Assembly: GCA_015956445.1 (NCBI GenBank)
Contig: WIUZ02000017.1
Location: 620,001 to 684,000, forward strand
DNA from: Thelephora terrestris
Taxonomy: Eukaryota; Basidiomycota; Agaricomycetes; Thelephorales; Thelephoraceae
Direction of reading: 5' to 3'
Length of the DNA stretch: 64,000 bases
The notes under the pieces were generated by a model. The model ran no database searches. It saw nothing but the letters and a program-made list of their open reading frames with translations, and was not told the DNA's origin. Position numbers and translations under genes: made by a program. Shown here piece by piece: positions 46,777-60,423 of this stretch (the stretch's first letter is position 1; each line of letters begins with the position of its first letter).

Positions 46777-47427
46777 TGCCCCACCGCTGGACTGACCTTG
46801 ATACTGTGAGTTGTCATTGCTGTTCCGCTGTGTTGCTCTGACCCTCGTTCTAGGACGCTCACCGTCTGCCTGATGGCTTCACGCGTGCCGGTTACGACTC
46901 AAGCACCCGTAGGTACCACTTCCGCGACTCCGAAGGTCGTATGTACCAGGGAGAACCAGGGGAAGAGTTTGGTGGCCGCTTGACCCCGATGATGGATACA
47001 ATTGATCCGTCCCTGAGGCATCGCTTTGCTCCAGACGACGATGAGGCCCAGGGAGGACAGCTAGTTGGTGTGTCTATTCTACAAGATAAGCCTTAACTTT
47101 GACACTGACACCCTTGTAGATAGCCCCCGTAACTCTTCGGACCCGGGCGGGCCTCGACCCGTCTCGACCAATCCAGCCAGGCTTACCACAAGGACTAACC
47201 CACAAACCGCATCCTCGTTCTCAGACATCCTTTCTTCCAATCAGATGGCGGCTGCCCCTTCCTCAGAGCCGCCGCAGAAAAAACCGTCGAATCGTGGCCT
47301 CAGGTCTTCTCTGAGGCGGGTTAGCACCATGGTGAGGTTCCGTTCCACAAAATCGAAGGCCAGGTCCACCACTCTTCCCAGTCGTCCTTCCTCCGAGGTG
47401 GACGAATGGGGCCTTACACAGTTCTGA
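46777..47427 (+). CDS. Short fungal protein with YDxxTxxYxFRD-type N-terminal domain
   Basis: Start ATG 46777 (MPHRWTDLDT); an intron leads to DAHRLPDGFTRAGYDSSTRR and YHFRDSEGRMYQGEPGEEFG. This RLPxGxxRxGYDxxTxxYxFRDxxGxxYxGxPGxxYG pattern recurs at the N-terminus of many fungal proteins of unknown function, some with LysM. After GRLTPMMDTIDPSLRHRFAP a second intron joins to a Ser/Thr/Pro-rich part and a basic C-terminus RGLRSSLRRVSTMVRFRSTK ending VDEWGLTQF at 47427. No signal peptide or LysM is visible here, so I leave the function open. Confidence 0.75.
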
Positions 47428-47771
47428 AATTGCCATTAGTTTCTTATATTATGTATGTAATTCGGTTGTAGATATGGAACGTCCTATGTTCGTGTATACG
47501 TGTATGTTTATGTAGGGTATAGGGCTCGATTTATAGAGGAACATGGCTCGTATGACTTGTCCGCCATGCCCAAACACGTTCATCCTCTAGCAGGAGCGCT
47601 CGGGACGGGTGAGTCCGGATTTGCGCCTATTTTGACAAACCCGAGACAAACCGATCGCGAAACCAGGCAGCCCGTTCCACGTGATTGTACCCCGCACCCC
47701 GAAGTGAGGCAAAAGCTCGAGATCCGGCCCCAGTCCAAGCCAACCTTCTCCTCTGACCGCTCACTCCCACC
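47428..47771. other. Intergenic gap before thiolase gene
   Basis: 344 bp. The first 80 bp is AT-rich and probably a 3' UTR; the remainder holds the thiolase promoter. Nothing else recognised. Confidence 0.4.
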
Positions 47772-49231
<1,460 letters not shown>

Positions 49232-49704
49232 AGAAGATCAAACCCCCACTGACATCATGCACAAGTTCGCATTTGCAGTAAATTTCAAGAGAATACATTT
49301 ACGTTCGAGCCAGCAAACATTCCGGGCGACCCTCTCACTGAACTCGCGCATGATTGACGACGTTGGCAACCAAAGCTATTCATTGGTGATACACCTAGCT
49401 GATAATATACCCCACAATAGGGCTGCAACATTCGTCATCCCTACTGACTTTAAGTAATGGTGGTTGTCGGGTTATGGTGCGGGCCAGCTGGGGTTGCCCT
49501 CCCGCTGCCCTATGCCCTGGTCAGTACGACTTGATTCCCGTTCAACAGACCAGAGGTGCATGTCCTGGAAGGCGAAATTGACTCTCTCTACCTTTTGGGA
49601 GAGTGATGAGACTTCGTGCTGAAGAGATCATATGTCGGATACAGGGTTCCGACTTACACCAGGGACCGCAGAGGATGTTGCAGGAACACTACACGGAGCT
49701 CAGA
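49232..49704. other. Convergent intergenic region, thiolase / haspin
   Basis: 473 bp between two gene 3' ends. Holds 3' UTRs; no gene or repeat recognised. Confidence 0.4.
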
Positions 49705-52144
49705 TCACTGTTCGCTGGCAGCAACCCATGACCTCTCCACGCCATATCCAAGAACGTCTCCTGCAGACCTAAACGGTTTGACTTCTTCCCCGACGGCAGC
49801 TCTCACCACCGCAGATGCTTTGTTTTTTCCCTTCCTTGCACCCTTTGGTCGCGCGGGCTTCACGCTATCCAGCCACGCGCCGATCATGAACTCCATCTCC
49901 AGCAAACACTCGTAGCATTGTCGTTCACTAAACCCCGGAACGACGGGAGGAACACTGCTCTTCTTCGATGCTGAGCTGGAAGCTGGACTCTTGCGTGGTA
50001 CGGGGGGAGCTCGCAATCCCTTCGAAGATATAAGCTTGCGCAAAAGGTAATGGATCCACTAGAACCACGACCCAGTTAATTCTTGCCCAAACGTGAAGTA
50101 AAAACTCGGTACCATGACATTTGTGAGAGGTCTGTACTCTTTCCATGAATCGCCATTGTGGGCCCTCATCATTCGGTAGACATCAAACTGGTAATCGCCT
50201 TCACCTTCGAAGACTTCAGGCTCGAAGGGTGTCCAGTGAACTTGAGTCGGTGACGCGTTCATTCTGGAGAGGCCGAGGTCGATGATCGTGGCTATCACTC
50301 CGGAGTTATAGTCGTCCATGGAAGGGGGAGCCGTACTCCGCTTTATGACATTCGACAAAGGGAGATTCTGTACGAGAACCTGGCCCCAGTGAAGGTCGCG
50401 ATGCTGGAATGTGTTAGAATACATATGAAGACTAATGGAGCCAGAGGAAGCACAAACCTCGAACGAAACAAGGTTTTCTGCATCGGAAATGCTGTACACG
50501 ACTTGCCAAAAAATGCTGCAGGCTTGCAGCCACCCATTTTTCGAAGGGGAAGAGAATCTGTACACTTCCAGGTCTGGACCGCCATTCGGCAGGACGATGA
50601 TAGCGTAGGCCTGGGACACCGAGAATGTGTCTTGAGAGGAATAAGGTGAGCAAACGAAAGGCACGTTCAGATTGTCTCTCCTCACCTGGTTTGGTGCTTT
50701 CTGACCCCTTCACCTCGTCGTACTCGTCCCATAACGATAGAAGCAGAGAAGGGTATTTGCCTCTCACGACGTAGGTCCGGAGGAGCTTTGTAAATCCTTC
50801 ACAAAGATCTCCCATCGACCGCGTAGCCGCAATTTCCTGCAAAACATCCCTTACGTCGCTGGGAGGCGGAGACTCTACGTCGGGCCTGTCTGCTCTTCTC
50901 CCCGATTCATCGCGAAGGGGAACTATCTTGAGGACCACGCTTCCTATTCCAAAGACCTCCGAATACGATGCCTCTCCGACCTTCCTGAACTCAGCTTTCG
51001 AGTAGGGTACTAACTTGGACTCGTGTGTTTGTACGAGCGGATCAAAGGGAAAGCTGTTGATGAATGAGGAGAACTCGTGTGGGGAATCTTGATTGCATTC
51101 TTGTAATAGCGGAAGAAGGTATTCAGGGACCTCAGGCATGTACTCTTGGTAGTCTGATATAGACAGGTCCGCGTATTTGAGAAGATCGCTGTCATCTGTG
51201 TTGTCCAAGTCGCTGTCATCTTCTTCGATTGAGATTACAGATCCAGGAGATTGAGGTAAAGATTTCTTCTTGCGACGGATGGGTGTGAGCTGCCTAGGTT
51301 TGTTGGCGGTTGGGTCATATTGGGGAGGGCGGGGGGACAAGCGCCGCTGCTTTGTTCGGGCGGGTGAGGTATATTCACGTGGAGAGGTTGGTATGCATGG
51401 TGGAGGGGGAGAACGACGAAGAGGAGAGCGTGGAGGAACGGGGACGAGGATGGGTACGGACATTTGGGGGGTTTCTTGCTCCCCAGGCTCGCTCTCGTCG
51501 GAGGACACGACAATCCTGCGTGGTCGTGCAACTGCACGCTTTCGTCGTGGTACAGATACCTCTGGTTCCGAGTCGGATGGGGTCGCGATGACATCTGGTT
51601 TGACTTGGTGGGTTTTTCGAGGCTTCTGCACCCGTGCGCCCTCCTTGTGCCGCTTGGATAGAGAAGGCGAAGGAGACGTGGTCATGGGGTTAACCTGCGC
51701 TCCAGTCTTCGAAACCCTCCGTTCCTTTGTCACAGTCCTACCTTCATCATCTAAGACGGTTATATCGACGTTCACCACCGTAGGCCGTGGCGGCTTCTTG
51801 GCAAAGATTTTCGAGGGCCTTGATACCTGCTTAGAGCCAATATTAATCGATACTGTCGGTTCTCTGGGGGCCAGCGGACGGCGGACAGACGCAGGGACAC
51901 CAATGGACTTTGACGTGATCCTCCCCTTTGTCGCGTGTTTCTTCTTGATCAAGGGTGAAGCAACCTTTGATTTGACGGGGGAAGGTGGAGGTGAGGTTTC
52001 TGACACAGGATCATCGAGCGAGATGGCAGCGATCGCAGAAGGTGTGCTTCCACTTCCACTTGCTTTATTGAGAGCATCGGTTGCAACGATCCTATGAGCA
52101 CGTTTCCCGTAGGTAGCGACGCGCTTGGTCTTAGATCCCAGCAT
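49705..52144 (-). CDS. Haspin-type serine/threonine kinase
   Basis: Mitotic kinase family phosphorylating histone H3 Thr3 at centromeres. The ATG at 52144 starts a long disordered, basic, Pro/Ser-rich N-terminus (MLGSKTKRVATYGKRAHRI, RRKRAVARPRRIVVSSDESE) of roughly 350 residues. The kinase part has glycine loop VGEASYSEVFGIGSVVLKIV (lysine in VVLK), SDVRDVLQEIAATRSMG (helix C Glu), KLLRTYVVRGKYPSLLLSLW and DEYDEVKGSE. An intron joins to QAYAIIVLPNGGPDLEVYRF, then FEHRDLHWGQVLVQNL (catalytic loop HRDLHWGQ) and VIATIIDLGLSRMNASPTQV. Here DLG stands where haspins carry DYT. It continues WTPFEPEVFEGEGDYQFDVY and ends GVERSWVAASEQ at 49705. The haspin fold is clear from WD-YD and HRDxHxG; metal binding is probably kept through the DLG Asp. 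Confidence 0.88.
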
Positions 52145-52401
52145 ACAAGCTCGAGGGGGGTTATAAACGAGCCAGGATATGCCACGAACACGTCCAGGTA
52201 TTGAAGAATGTGGTTGCTGAGGGTCGCGTCGAATGGTTGAGCTTATGTCACGTGCACGCCATACGTCAGGAGGCTGGGCTTGGCCCGTGGGAGTCCGTGG
52301 GGGGAGAGATCCATCCGCTTACTTCCTCCCTTCACGGTCGCGCTTACGGCCTGAACACAAACTACGAGGACGTAAACCCGACACTTCTTAGTCCTACAGC
52401 C

Positions 52402-55394
52402 ATGCCAGACGATGATCGTGGCTCTCTCTTGTCTATCCAGAGTCTGCACGCAAGTCCAGACAGCATCACGAGTAAGTTTGTGAGCTCTTGGGTCAACCTC
52501 ATAGTTGGTGAACTCGCTGTCGATGCATAGAGCTGGTGACGCGCGTCAGGGCGTTGACTGAGGAACTTTTACCGGTGGAAGTCACTCCCTCAAGCATTAA
52601 GGAGCCCACCAGCAGGGTGATCACCCCTCAAGTTATCTCCACGTACATTGCTGCAGCCGGAGACTTTCACGAGGCGGTTTGTGCCTGCCTTTGTGTCTGC
52701 TGCCATTTTTGACAGCCTTTGCAGCTTCCGTATGCTCTTCTGCGCGCTAGGCGTGACTTTATGTACGAAGCAAACCACAACCCAGCTGACTATGGCGAGA
52801 ATTACGGCAGAGCTGTTGCGTGTGAAGTCCTCGCGCGTCGCGTGGTTCGTTTGGCTCCCCCGGACAGGTTGAACGACATCATGTCCACTCGATTTTCCCA
52901 CTGCGAGTGGGACGGGGAAAGGAGCGACTTATCTACGGCTCTAGAGCTTGCGATCGACACACATTGGTGCGGATCTAGACCGTCGACGGGGGATGGTATT
53001 CACTCACATGTGGAATTTTCTCAGCACCATATTCTTGTCCTCTGTTGAAGCCCAGAATAGTAAGCCCACTCTATCTTTAGCACACGACACGTACTAAAAC
53101 ATGCATCAGTCGTGATGGCACTGTGGAACGGTGACATCGTACAAAAGAATAATGAGGATCATGACATTGACTGTTGGTGTTCAATTTGGCTTTACTTGAT
53201 CACGACCATCGACAACTTCACAGACGTCATCTATCGCGAGAATCGCCCCATGTCTTTTCTAGACCCATCTAGGCTTGCTGTCCCTAAGTGCGTTCAGTAA
53301 ATCCACTAAGAGGTCTTTCTTCATCCTATCTCTAGGTATCAGAATCACTTCAAGATTATGGTGTGGTTATTCTTCCTCGTTGTTTACAGTATCTCTAGTG
53401 CGTGTACCATTTTATCCCCCAGTTGATGCACCTAAACGCCAAACACATCAAGTCCGAGAACCACTCGACAGGATCGACCCAACTAATCAACGTATTGATG
53501 TACCGGAAGTAATTCTTTACACGTTAGCCCTATCTTTCTTGTTTGAGAGTGAGCTCTTCTCGTTCCATTCTGCGAACACACTCTGACGGTGTTTGAATTC
53601 CAGACAACTTCAAGGTTGCCAACTTGTTACCACAGTCGCTGTGACCCGATCTCACCAGCATTTATCACAGATCTACAAGGTATTGCGCTTCGCATCTTGG
53701 CGCACATTTTCATTCTGGAACTTCGTGAACCTCCTCACCGATGCTCTTTTCACGACTGCGTTTGTTCTGCGGGTCATCGGATTGAGTTCGACGGGAAGCA
53801 CGGCTGAACTCGCCAAGTTCCGGAGCTTCCAAGTGCTGAGTTTCGCCTCCCCGCTAATTTGGTGGGTCTAGACCTGCTTATTGTCACTACTTTTGTCGCT
53901 CAATATATTTGCTAGGATGAGTGCGTTCGTTCGGCATATCTGCAGACCGAGCTGACCCTCCGTTCCAGAGTTGATTACTGTCTTCGACGGTTACAAGTGT
54001 GCCCACCTGTCAGTCCCTCAAACACAGACCTGACGAGTTACTAGGTACATGGGAACTTTGCAAATCTGCGTTGCTCGGATGCTGCGGGAGTCGGGTATAT
54101 TCTTCGGTGTAGGTCCTGAGCAGCCACCCGCCGTCCGGAATTCACGTTTCTCTAGCTCCTTTCTCTCCTGGCGATCGGATTCGCGCAAGGTTTATATGCC
54201 CTTGACGTCGCCGATGGCACGTCTGACGAAGCCTCCACGGTATGTTGTGGTTTGACTCCGCCACCAGGTTACTAACTCCGCATGCAGGTTATAGTGAGCA
54301 AAAGTAATCCTACAGCTCTACTGTCACTGATGGCCATTTCAGCACTTGTTGATACAATCACTACTGCAGTGCGTCAATACGTTGTTTTGGGTAAACTGGT
54401 TGATTCACTCGCATTTAGAGCCCCTGACTACGACAAATTCAAACCGAGGTAACAACACACTTATGCGGACTGAATTAAACCTGACGTTTCGAGTAGCCCT
54501 GCTAGCTTGGCACTCTATTATCTGTGGGTACATTTGCGTGGAGAAAGTTAAGGACCCGTTTCTTATCCCAATCCGATGCAGCTGGAACGTTGTGACTGCG
54601 TTGATCCTGCTCAACGTCCTTATATCTCTATTCGCATCTGCTTACTCGGATGTAAGTTTATCTCGCCTTTCCTCTGTCCGGGTGTTGAGCTGGAATTTGC
54701 AAACAGATTGTTGATGATGCAGAAGCAGAGTTCCTGACATTCTTTGCGACCAAAACCATCGGTTTGATCAGGGCACCGGACGAATTCGTTTATCCTGCTC
54801 CATTCAATCTCGTTGAGGTGTTCATCGCGCCTTTCGAGTGAGTGACAACGAGTACATTTGCCACTGCCCGCCTGATTGTGCCTGTCTAGATTATGCCTTC
54901 CGCGGAAAACTTACATTGAGGTGAGGTTGAGCACCGTGGCCGAACTCTCGGTACCAACAACATCTTTCAGATAAACCGCTATATTATGCTCGTCCTCTTC
55001 TTCGTTCCTGTGGTGTTCGTAAGCTTCTTCGAAGCCGTGATTGACCCGAACCGCAACGTCTTGTTGAGGGAGTGGGCACACACCTCTATCGTTTTCGATG
55101 ATTCGCCGGATGCGAAGAACCCAAAGGTAACTGGAGAGGATGCCGAAAGGGGATTAGTGATCAGCAAGGTACCGTTCTCCGAGTTGATCAAGGAGTTTCC
55201 CAAGACCACTATGGTAGGATTTTATCGCCTTTTTGATAACAAGTATCACCACTGACTCTTGTCGCTTTAAGTCTGCCGAAGCTACGATCGTGAGCGAATT
55301 GGGGATCAGGACGGATGCTCTGAACAAGAGGATGAACAAAATCGAGGAGAAGATGGATCTAATCCTCAGGCTCCTTCAGGAGAAAGAAAAGTGA
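52402..55394 (+). CDS. Yvc1-like TRP family cation channel
   Basis: Vacuolar calcium-release channel of the fungal TRP family. Start MPDDDRGSLLSIQSLHASPD; an intron leads to LVTRVRALTEELLPVEVTPS and TPQVISTYIAAAGDFHEA. Cytosolic N-domain blocks: LPYALLRARRDFMYEANHNP, ADYGENYGRAVACEVLARRV, then MSTRFSHCEWDGERSDLSTA and TIFLSSVEAQ-type sequence. Membrane part: YQNHFKIMVWLFFLVVYS, VREPLDRIDPTNQRIDVPEV, ILYTLALSFLFE, FRSFQVLSFASPLIW, LITVFDGYK, YMGTLQICVARMLRESGIFF (pore-side helix), WNVVTALILLNVLISLFASA and YSDVVDDAEAEFLTFFATKT-type sequence. The last exons give RYIMLVLFFVPVVFVSFFE and a C-terminal coiled coil DALNKRMNKIEEKMDLILRL, stop 55394. About fifteen introns; some micro-joins are approximate. 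The order matches Yvc1 homologues of mushrooms. Confidence 0.88.
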
Positions 55395-55622
55395 CAGTCG
55401 GACAACGGACACGTTACTACGTGGGTAATAACATTCACCAAGCATGCCTCTGTTTTCACTCTTTCTCTCTGGTCGCTATAACTGTTGCGTCCACAACCTG
55501 TAATACTATAAGTTGACAAAATTCCTACCTAAGCTTTATTGAGTAGTGATGGGGCGGGCGCAGGATTGCCTACCTAGTCGATTAGCTAAGAGGCTGGAAC
55601 AATCTTGCAACTCCACACGAAA

Positions 55623-56438
55623 TCAAGTCTCGTCCAGCTTAGGGGGATGCTCTGGGTCGCGGATGAGCTTCGTCAAGACACTCATCCCCTTGATGAAGAA
55701 GGGCCGAATCTCGTTAATCTCCATGGAACAGAGTCCAGAAAGCTATGCGTGCATCAGAAAACATGTTGACAAGGAGGAAAGGGGACAACGTACCCCAAGT
55801 TCGCTGTGATCCAACTTTGATATACCCTCGCGACTCTTGGATTGCCTCGCCTCTCGGATGTCTTTAAGCAGGGTGCGAATCTTATCTGGGTTTTCAAGAT
55901 CATCTGACGCGCTACCTGGTATCAGTATCATCTGTATATCCAGGGGATAAAGGAACTCACATGTCGAGGATGACCTTTGATATCTCTGCGAACCGGAATG
56001 GGAGTTCACTGAAGCCAGGGTTCGAAGTTTCGCGGGTCAACTTGTCCTGAAGAGACTCTATGAAACCGATAATCAACCAGAGCTGCCAAAAAGCCAGACA
56101 CGAGACACGATACCAACTGATAGCCACTCAGGTGGAACAATATGACATTTCCTTTTCAGTTTGAGGTTCACCGCTATCCATAACGGGACTCGAGCTTTCG
56201 CTGGAGGACGTAACGGGCCATAAGCACCCTGTCCGTGTCAGCACAGGAAGTTGCAGCGGTCGGTCATCGCATCTAACCACCCCAGAGAGCAACGGCAGAT
56301 CTGATCTGAGTAACTTACGGAGATGAAAGCGGTCTTTTCCATCGTCACGAGAGGGACGATATCGATGAGCTGTTCTGAAGCTATCAGCTCGAGCTCTGGA
56401 GGTGTCACTGACGTCCTCAGCGATTGCGGCAAAGCCAT
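55623..56438 (-). CDS. PSF2: DNA replication GINS complex subunit Psf2
   Basis: One of four GINS subunits in the CMG replicative helicase. Start ATG 56438: [20 protein letters not shown], then [20 protein letters not shown], the diagnostic N-terminus. An exon with [20 protein letters not shown]-like residues, then [13 protein letters not shown]-type sequence and [18 protein letters not shown], leads to [37 protein letters not shown] and [20 protein letters not shown]. Ends PPKLDET, stop at 55623. The [10 protein letters not shown]-terminal motif is the family hallmark. Exon limits between 56060 and 56280 are approximate. The gene is head-to-head with NOB1. Confidence 0.9.
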
Positions 56439-56586
56439 GGTTCGGGTTGTCCCTCCTACCGCAGAAGGGCTCGCGGGAAGCGGTGGCGGGAGACGAACTT
56501 CAATGACTCGTGATCGACACTTGGACCAATTTTTCGATCAAGAGATCAAGATGCTCGAATCATCTCCCTCTAAGCTCCAGATCAAG
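56439..56586. promoter_or_regulatory. Shared divergent promoter, PSF2 / NOB1
   Basis: 148 bp between the two start codons. The plus frame is open upstream of NOB1, but there is no family similarity there, so the ATG at 56587 is preferred. Confidence 0.45.
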
Positions 56587-58044
56587 ATGACAGCATCTAG
56601 CTCTCAACCTTCCTGCAAAAATCTTGTGCTGGATGCAGGACCACTTCTTTCATTCAGTCCCCTCCGGAATCTCGCTCAGACTTACTACATCGTTCCTCAA
56701 GTCATCTCAGAACTGAAAGATCCACGAGCGAAACAGCACTTCGAATCCCTTGCTTTGAACGCTGGAATCAAAATCCAAGTTCGAGACCCATCACCCTCGT
56801 CTATCGCACACAGTTAGTACGTCCTTAACTTGTTCATACGGGGGAGGGGTCAATGGACGATTTTAGCCATTGCCGTTGCGAAGAAGACGGGTGATTACAG
56901 CGTCTTATCGCATACCGATGTCTGCGTCGTTGCTTTGGCGTATGAGCTGGACTTACAGGAGAAAGAGAAGTCAGAGGGTCCACAGGTATTGTTTACCGAA
57001 CTCGTTCCGAGAATTTTGCTGAGGGGAGACTAGGTCCAACAAGGACGAGAAGTTGAGGCTGTGGCTGAGTCTTTGGACATGACTACTTTGGAAGATCAAC
57101 AGGTTGAGCCACCCGTCGAGGCCACTGCCCAAGAAGATACCTCGATCACAGAGGTCTCTTCAGTATCCCGCCCTTCAACCGAGATTTGTCTCACAGAGAC
57201 CAAACCTGCTGAACCAGGAAATTTGTTGCAAACCCTTCCCGAGACACCGCCTCTATACGAGGACCCCAGCGATGAAGACGATGGAGAAGGAGAATGGATA
57301 ACACCGAATAACGTTGCTCTACATAAATCGAAAGCCCTCCAACTCATCCCCGCTGGAGGCGGTATCGACGAGAAGGTCATAACTGGCTGCATGACCACCG
57401 ATTTCGCCATGCAGAATGTGCTTATGCAAATGGGATTGAGCCTCGTTGGTGTGGATGGAAAGAAAATCGACAAGGTGAAGACTTGGGTGCTACGCTGTCA
57501 TGCTTGTTTCAAGTGAGTTCTGGCTTTTCATAGCTTATCCGCGGATGGTTTTGACGGAGGATGTAGAATCTGTAAAGACTCGTCGAAGAAGTTCTGTCCC
57601 TCTTGTGGGAATCCCACTCTCCTGCGTACTTCTGTCACAATGTCCGTATCAGAGGACGGTACACCAAAAATTCAGGTACATCTCAAGAAGAACTTCCAGT
57701 ACAAAACCCGTGGGACGATCTACTCGATACCGTCACCGAAACCCGGCTCAGCAAAAACTGGATCTGGAGACGGGATGATCTTGAGGGAGGATCAGACCGC
57801 TTGGATGTCGGCGAAGAAGTTGGCTGATAACAAGCGGGAGAGGACGGAGAGGAAGATGCTGAATGGATCACTGGCAAGGGGCGGAGAGGGGGGCGCAATC
57901 ATGGGGAGCTGGATGGATCCAGATTGGAGACCAGAAATGCTTACCGCTGGGCCAAGTGGAAAAGGCCGGACAACCCACGGTGGTGATATGCCAGCCATCG
58001 GACACGGCCGACGGAACCCCAACGAACGTAGGAGGAAATCCTAG
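56587..58044 (+). CDS. NOB1: 20S pre-rRNA D-site endonuclease NOB1
   Basis: PIN-domain nuclease that cuts 20S pre-rRNA to mature 18S rRNA in cytoplasmic pre-40S particles. Start MTASSSQPSCKNLVLDAGPL (PIN Asp in VLDAGP), LRNLAQTYYIVPQVISELKD (second acidic site ELKD), QHFESLALNAGIKIQVRDPS. An intron, then IAVAKKTGDYSVLSHTDVCV and VALAYELDLQEKEK (the HTDVCV Asp is the third PIN acid). An acidic linker, then EWITPNNVALHKSKALQL and TGCMTTDFAMQNVLMQMGLS. The zinc ribbon spans an intron: WVLRCHACFK and ICKDSSKKFCPSCGNPTLL (four Cys). C-terminus KKNFQYKTRGTIYSIPSPKP and GHGRRNPNERRRKS, stop 58044. Complete and typical. Confidence 0.96.
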
Positions 58045-58098
58045 CCTTGATTGTGTATTAGCTGTACAGTGCCAGTAGCCCGGCGGGGTGTTAATTGC

Positions 58099-58812
58099 TT
58101 ATGTGCCAATGCTTCTGTTCATGAATCGCCTCTTCTGGAACGACATCCACCATTTGCTCGGCGTTCCCGTTCCGTCCGCATACAACCTCTCCACCAAACG
58201 CACAGCGAGTTCCTGTCTAGCTTGAGTAAGGTACTGTCGCAAATAATCTGGCGATAAATTAGACGATGCCCAGATTCGGGTATTTTTCCAATGACGCACC
58301 TCCGTCCGCTCGGCTGCCTGGGGGAGCATAGTGTGTATTCAACAAGAACCCGGCGTCACCTGGGATTGGAAAGTTATCCACAGACAAAGTGTTCAGCATT
58401 TTTGAAGCTTCAAGCTGGCTTGGGGTGACGCGGGCTGATCCAATTTTGGCGAGACAGTCGGAGACATAAAGGATAAGGATGATGAGGAGACGATCCGCAG
58501 GGCCTTTGATCTCAAAGTTTCTGAAGAGGGAGTTGGCACGGAAGAGGTCCAAGGTTTCGTCGACAATGTCTGCTTCGTCCGAATTGGCTGTGAAGAATGA
58601 AGGTGGTCGGCCATGGTTGGCGTACGGTGTGCGAGGGACTCACGCTGCGGAGCGGGACCTCTGATCCTGGTACGGATTGGCAACACGGCGGTGTTACCCA
58701 CCAGCCGCATATCGGGATACTCATTAAACGACGAGTGGTAAGCCTAAAGAGATCCACTGATTAAGATGTTCGGCCGATGTCGAGGACGAATGAGTCAGAG
58801 GCTTACAGGCAT
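58099..58812 (-). CDS. ARC18: Arp2/3 complex subunit 3 (ARPC3, p21)
   Basis: Actin-nucleating Arp2/3 complex subunit. The first coding exon is only ATGCCT (58812-58807), spliced to AYHSSFNEYPDMRLVGNTAV, giving the canonical MPAYHSxF start. Then LPIRTRIRGPAPQ, an intron, DEADIVDETLDLFRANSLFR, NFEIKGPADRLLIILILYVS, DCLAKIGSARVTPSQLEASK and MLNTLSVDNFPIPGDAGFLL with NTHYAPPGSRADG. The last exon YLRQYLTQARQELAVRLVER and WWMSFQKRRFMNRSIGT ends at 58099. All family blocks are in order. The two-codon first exon would be missed by simple ORF calling. Divergent from the isopropylmalate dehydrogenase gene with 86 bp between starts. Confidence 0.95.
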
Positions 58813-58898
58813 GGGTGAAGATAAAAGACAAGATCAGATCGACAACGTTTTTCGCTTGGAATATTACAACGACCAACAGCCCTCCGTCTTTTCAAAAA
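58813..58898. promoter_or_regulatory. 86-bp divergent promoter, ARPC3 / LEU2
   Basis: Head-to-head start codons 86 bp apart, linking an actin-nucleation gene and an amino-acid biosynthesis gene. No distinct box recognised. Confidence 0.45.
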
Positions 58899-60290
58899 AT
58901 GACCAAGAAATCGTGAGTTTTTCTGAACGTTCGTCATCCTTGATCGCATCTGGTTGACCGATATCACTTTGGTTCAAAGCTTTCGTATCGCTGTCTTGCC
59001 TGGCGATGGAATCGGTGCTGCCAATCGCCGATAGGATTTCTAGATAGCATCTGACTAGGAGCTTTGTGCTCGCCATACAGGGCCTGAAGTAGTCGCGGAA
59101 GCCGTCAAGATTCTCAAGGCTGTCTCTGAGGCTTCGACTTCGTTCGAACTCAAGTTGGAATCTTACCCGTTTGGGGGGAATGCCATCGATTCTCTTGGCG
59201 AACCGTTGCCAGCTGCTACACTAAAGGCATGCCAAGAGGCCGATGCTATTCTGATGGGTGTGTTTCATGCAACATTCAGTCCCTTCCGATTACCGAACGC
59301 GTCGATTTTCGTTAGGCTCCGTCGGTGGACCAAAGTGGGGGGTCGATAGTCCAGTCCGGCCTGAGCAGGGTCTTCTCGCCCTCCGAAAGGCACTCGGATT
59401 GTACGCCAATATTCGGCCAGCAAAATTTGCTTCCGACTCCCTAATTTCCGCATCACCTCTCAAACCCGAAATCGCCCAAGGTGTTGACATCATCGTGCTT
59501 CGTGAGTTGATCGGGGGACTGTATTTCGGTGAACGCAAGGAGGCTGGGGTTGCTCCGAACGAGGACGTCGCTTGGGATACCATGATCTACAGCGTTGAGG
59601 AGATCAAGAGGATCACGCGCGTCGCAGCCAAGTTAGCGATGACCGCAAACCCACCCTTGGAGATCCACTCCATCGACAAGGCCAATGTTTTGGCTTGCTC
59701 GAGATTGTGGAGAAAGGTGGTTACTGAGACCTTAAAAGAGGAATATCCTCAACTCAAACTGGACCACCAACTGGTCGACTCCGCATCGATGTTGATCGTC
59801 GCGAATCCACGAAAACTCAACGGTGTTCTGCTGACGGAGAATCTGTTTGGGGATATGTGAGGATACGCAATGGACCGTGGTTTGGCGCCTTTCTGACGAC
59901 ACTAGTCTTTCAGATGAATCCAGTGTCATCCCCGGCTCCCTGGGGTTGTTGCCCTCGGCTTCTCTCTCTGGTGCACCGACGATTTCTGACTTCAGCTCTC
60001 CTGATTTCAAAACCACCCCCGGCTTGTATGAACCTATCCATGGTTCCGCTCCAGATATCGCTGGGCAGGGCATTGCAAACCCGATCGGAACGATCCTCAG
60101 CGCCGCTTTGCTGCTGAGGTATTCCATAGGGTTGGAAAAGCCCGCCCAGGCAATCGAATCGGCGGTCAGGCGTGTCCTTGATGAGGAGAAGGCGGGTGGC
60201 TTTCACCTTAGGACAAAGGATCTCGGTGGAAACGTTTCCACAACGCAAATGGGAGAGAAGATTTTGGAGGCTCTCAAGGAGACCCTGTAA
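58899..60290 (+). CDS. LEU2: 3-isopropylmalate dehydrogenase
   Basis: Third step of leucine biosynthesis: NAD-dependent oxidation and decarboxylation of 3-isopropylmalate. Exon 1 is 14 nt (MTKKS), intron, then [12 protein letters not shown], intron, [19 protein letters not shown]. Blocks: [27 protein letters not shown] with an intron, [60 protein letters not shown] (substrate Arg), [29 protein letters not shown]. The last intron (donor GTGAGG after GGGGATAT) joins to [20 protein letters not shown] and [20 protein letters not shown]. It ends [13 protein letters not shown], stop 60290. The SVGGPKW, RELIGG and GSAPDIAG motifs separate it from isocitrate dehydrogenase. Confidence 0.96.
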
Positions 60291-60423
60291 CAACGTCATC
60301 AAAGTGTGAGTTGCTCCACCCGTTCACATTGCCTCTTGCTTATTTTCAAAGCGGAGATCAAAATTTTTGTAAGAGTTAAGCGACGAGACGTCAAAAAATG
60401 CTGTATCTTTCCGTTCATCGGTG

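Noticed and set aside
51270-52097. 275-codon plus-strand frame
   Set aside because: Antisense to the low-complexity N-terminus of haspin; its Gly/Arg/Val composition mirrors the Pro/Ser/Arg codons of the real gene.
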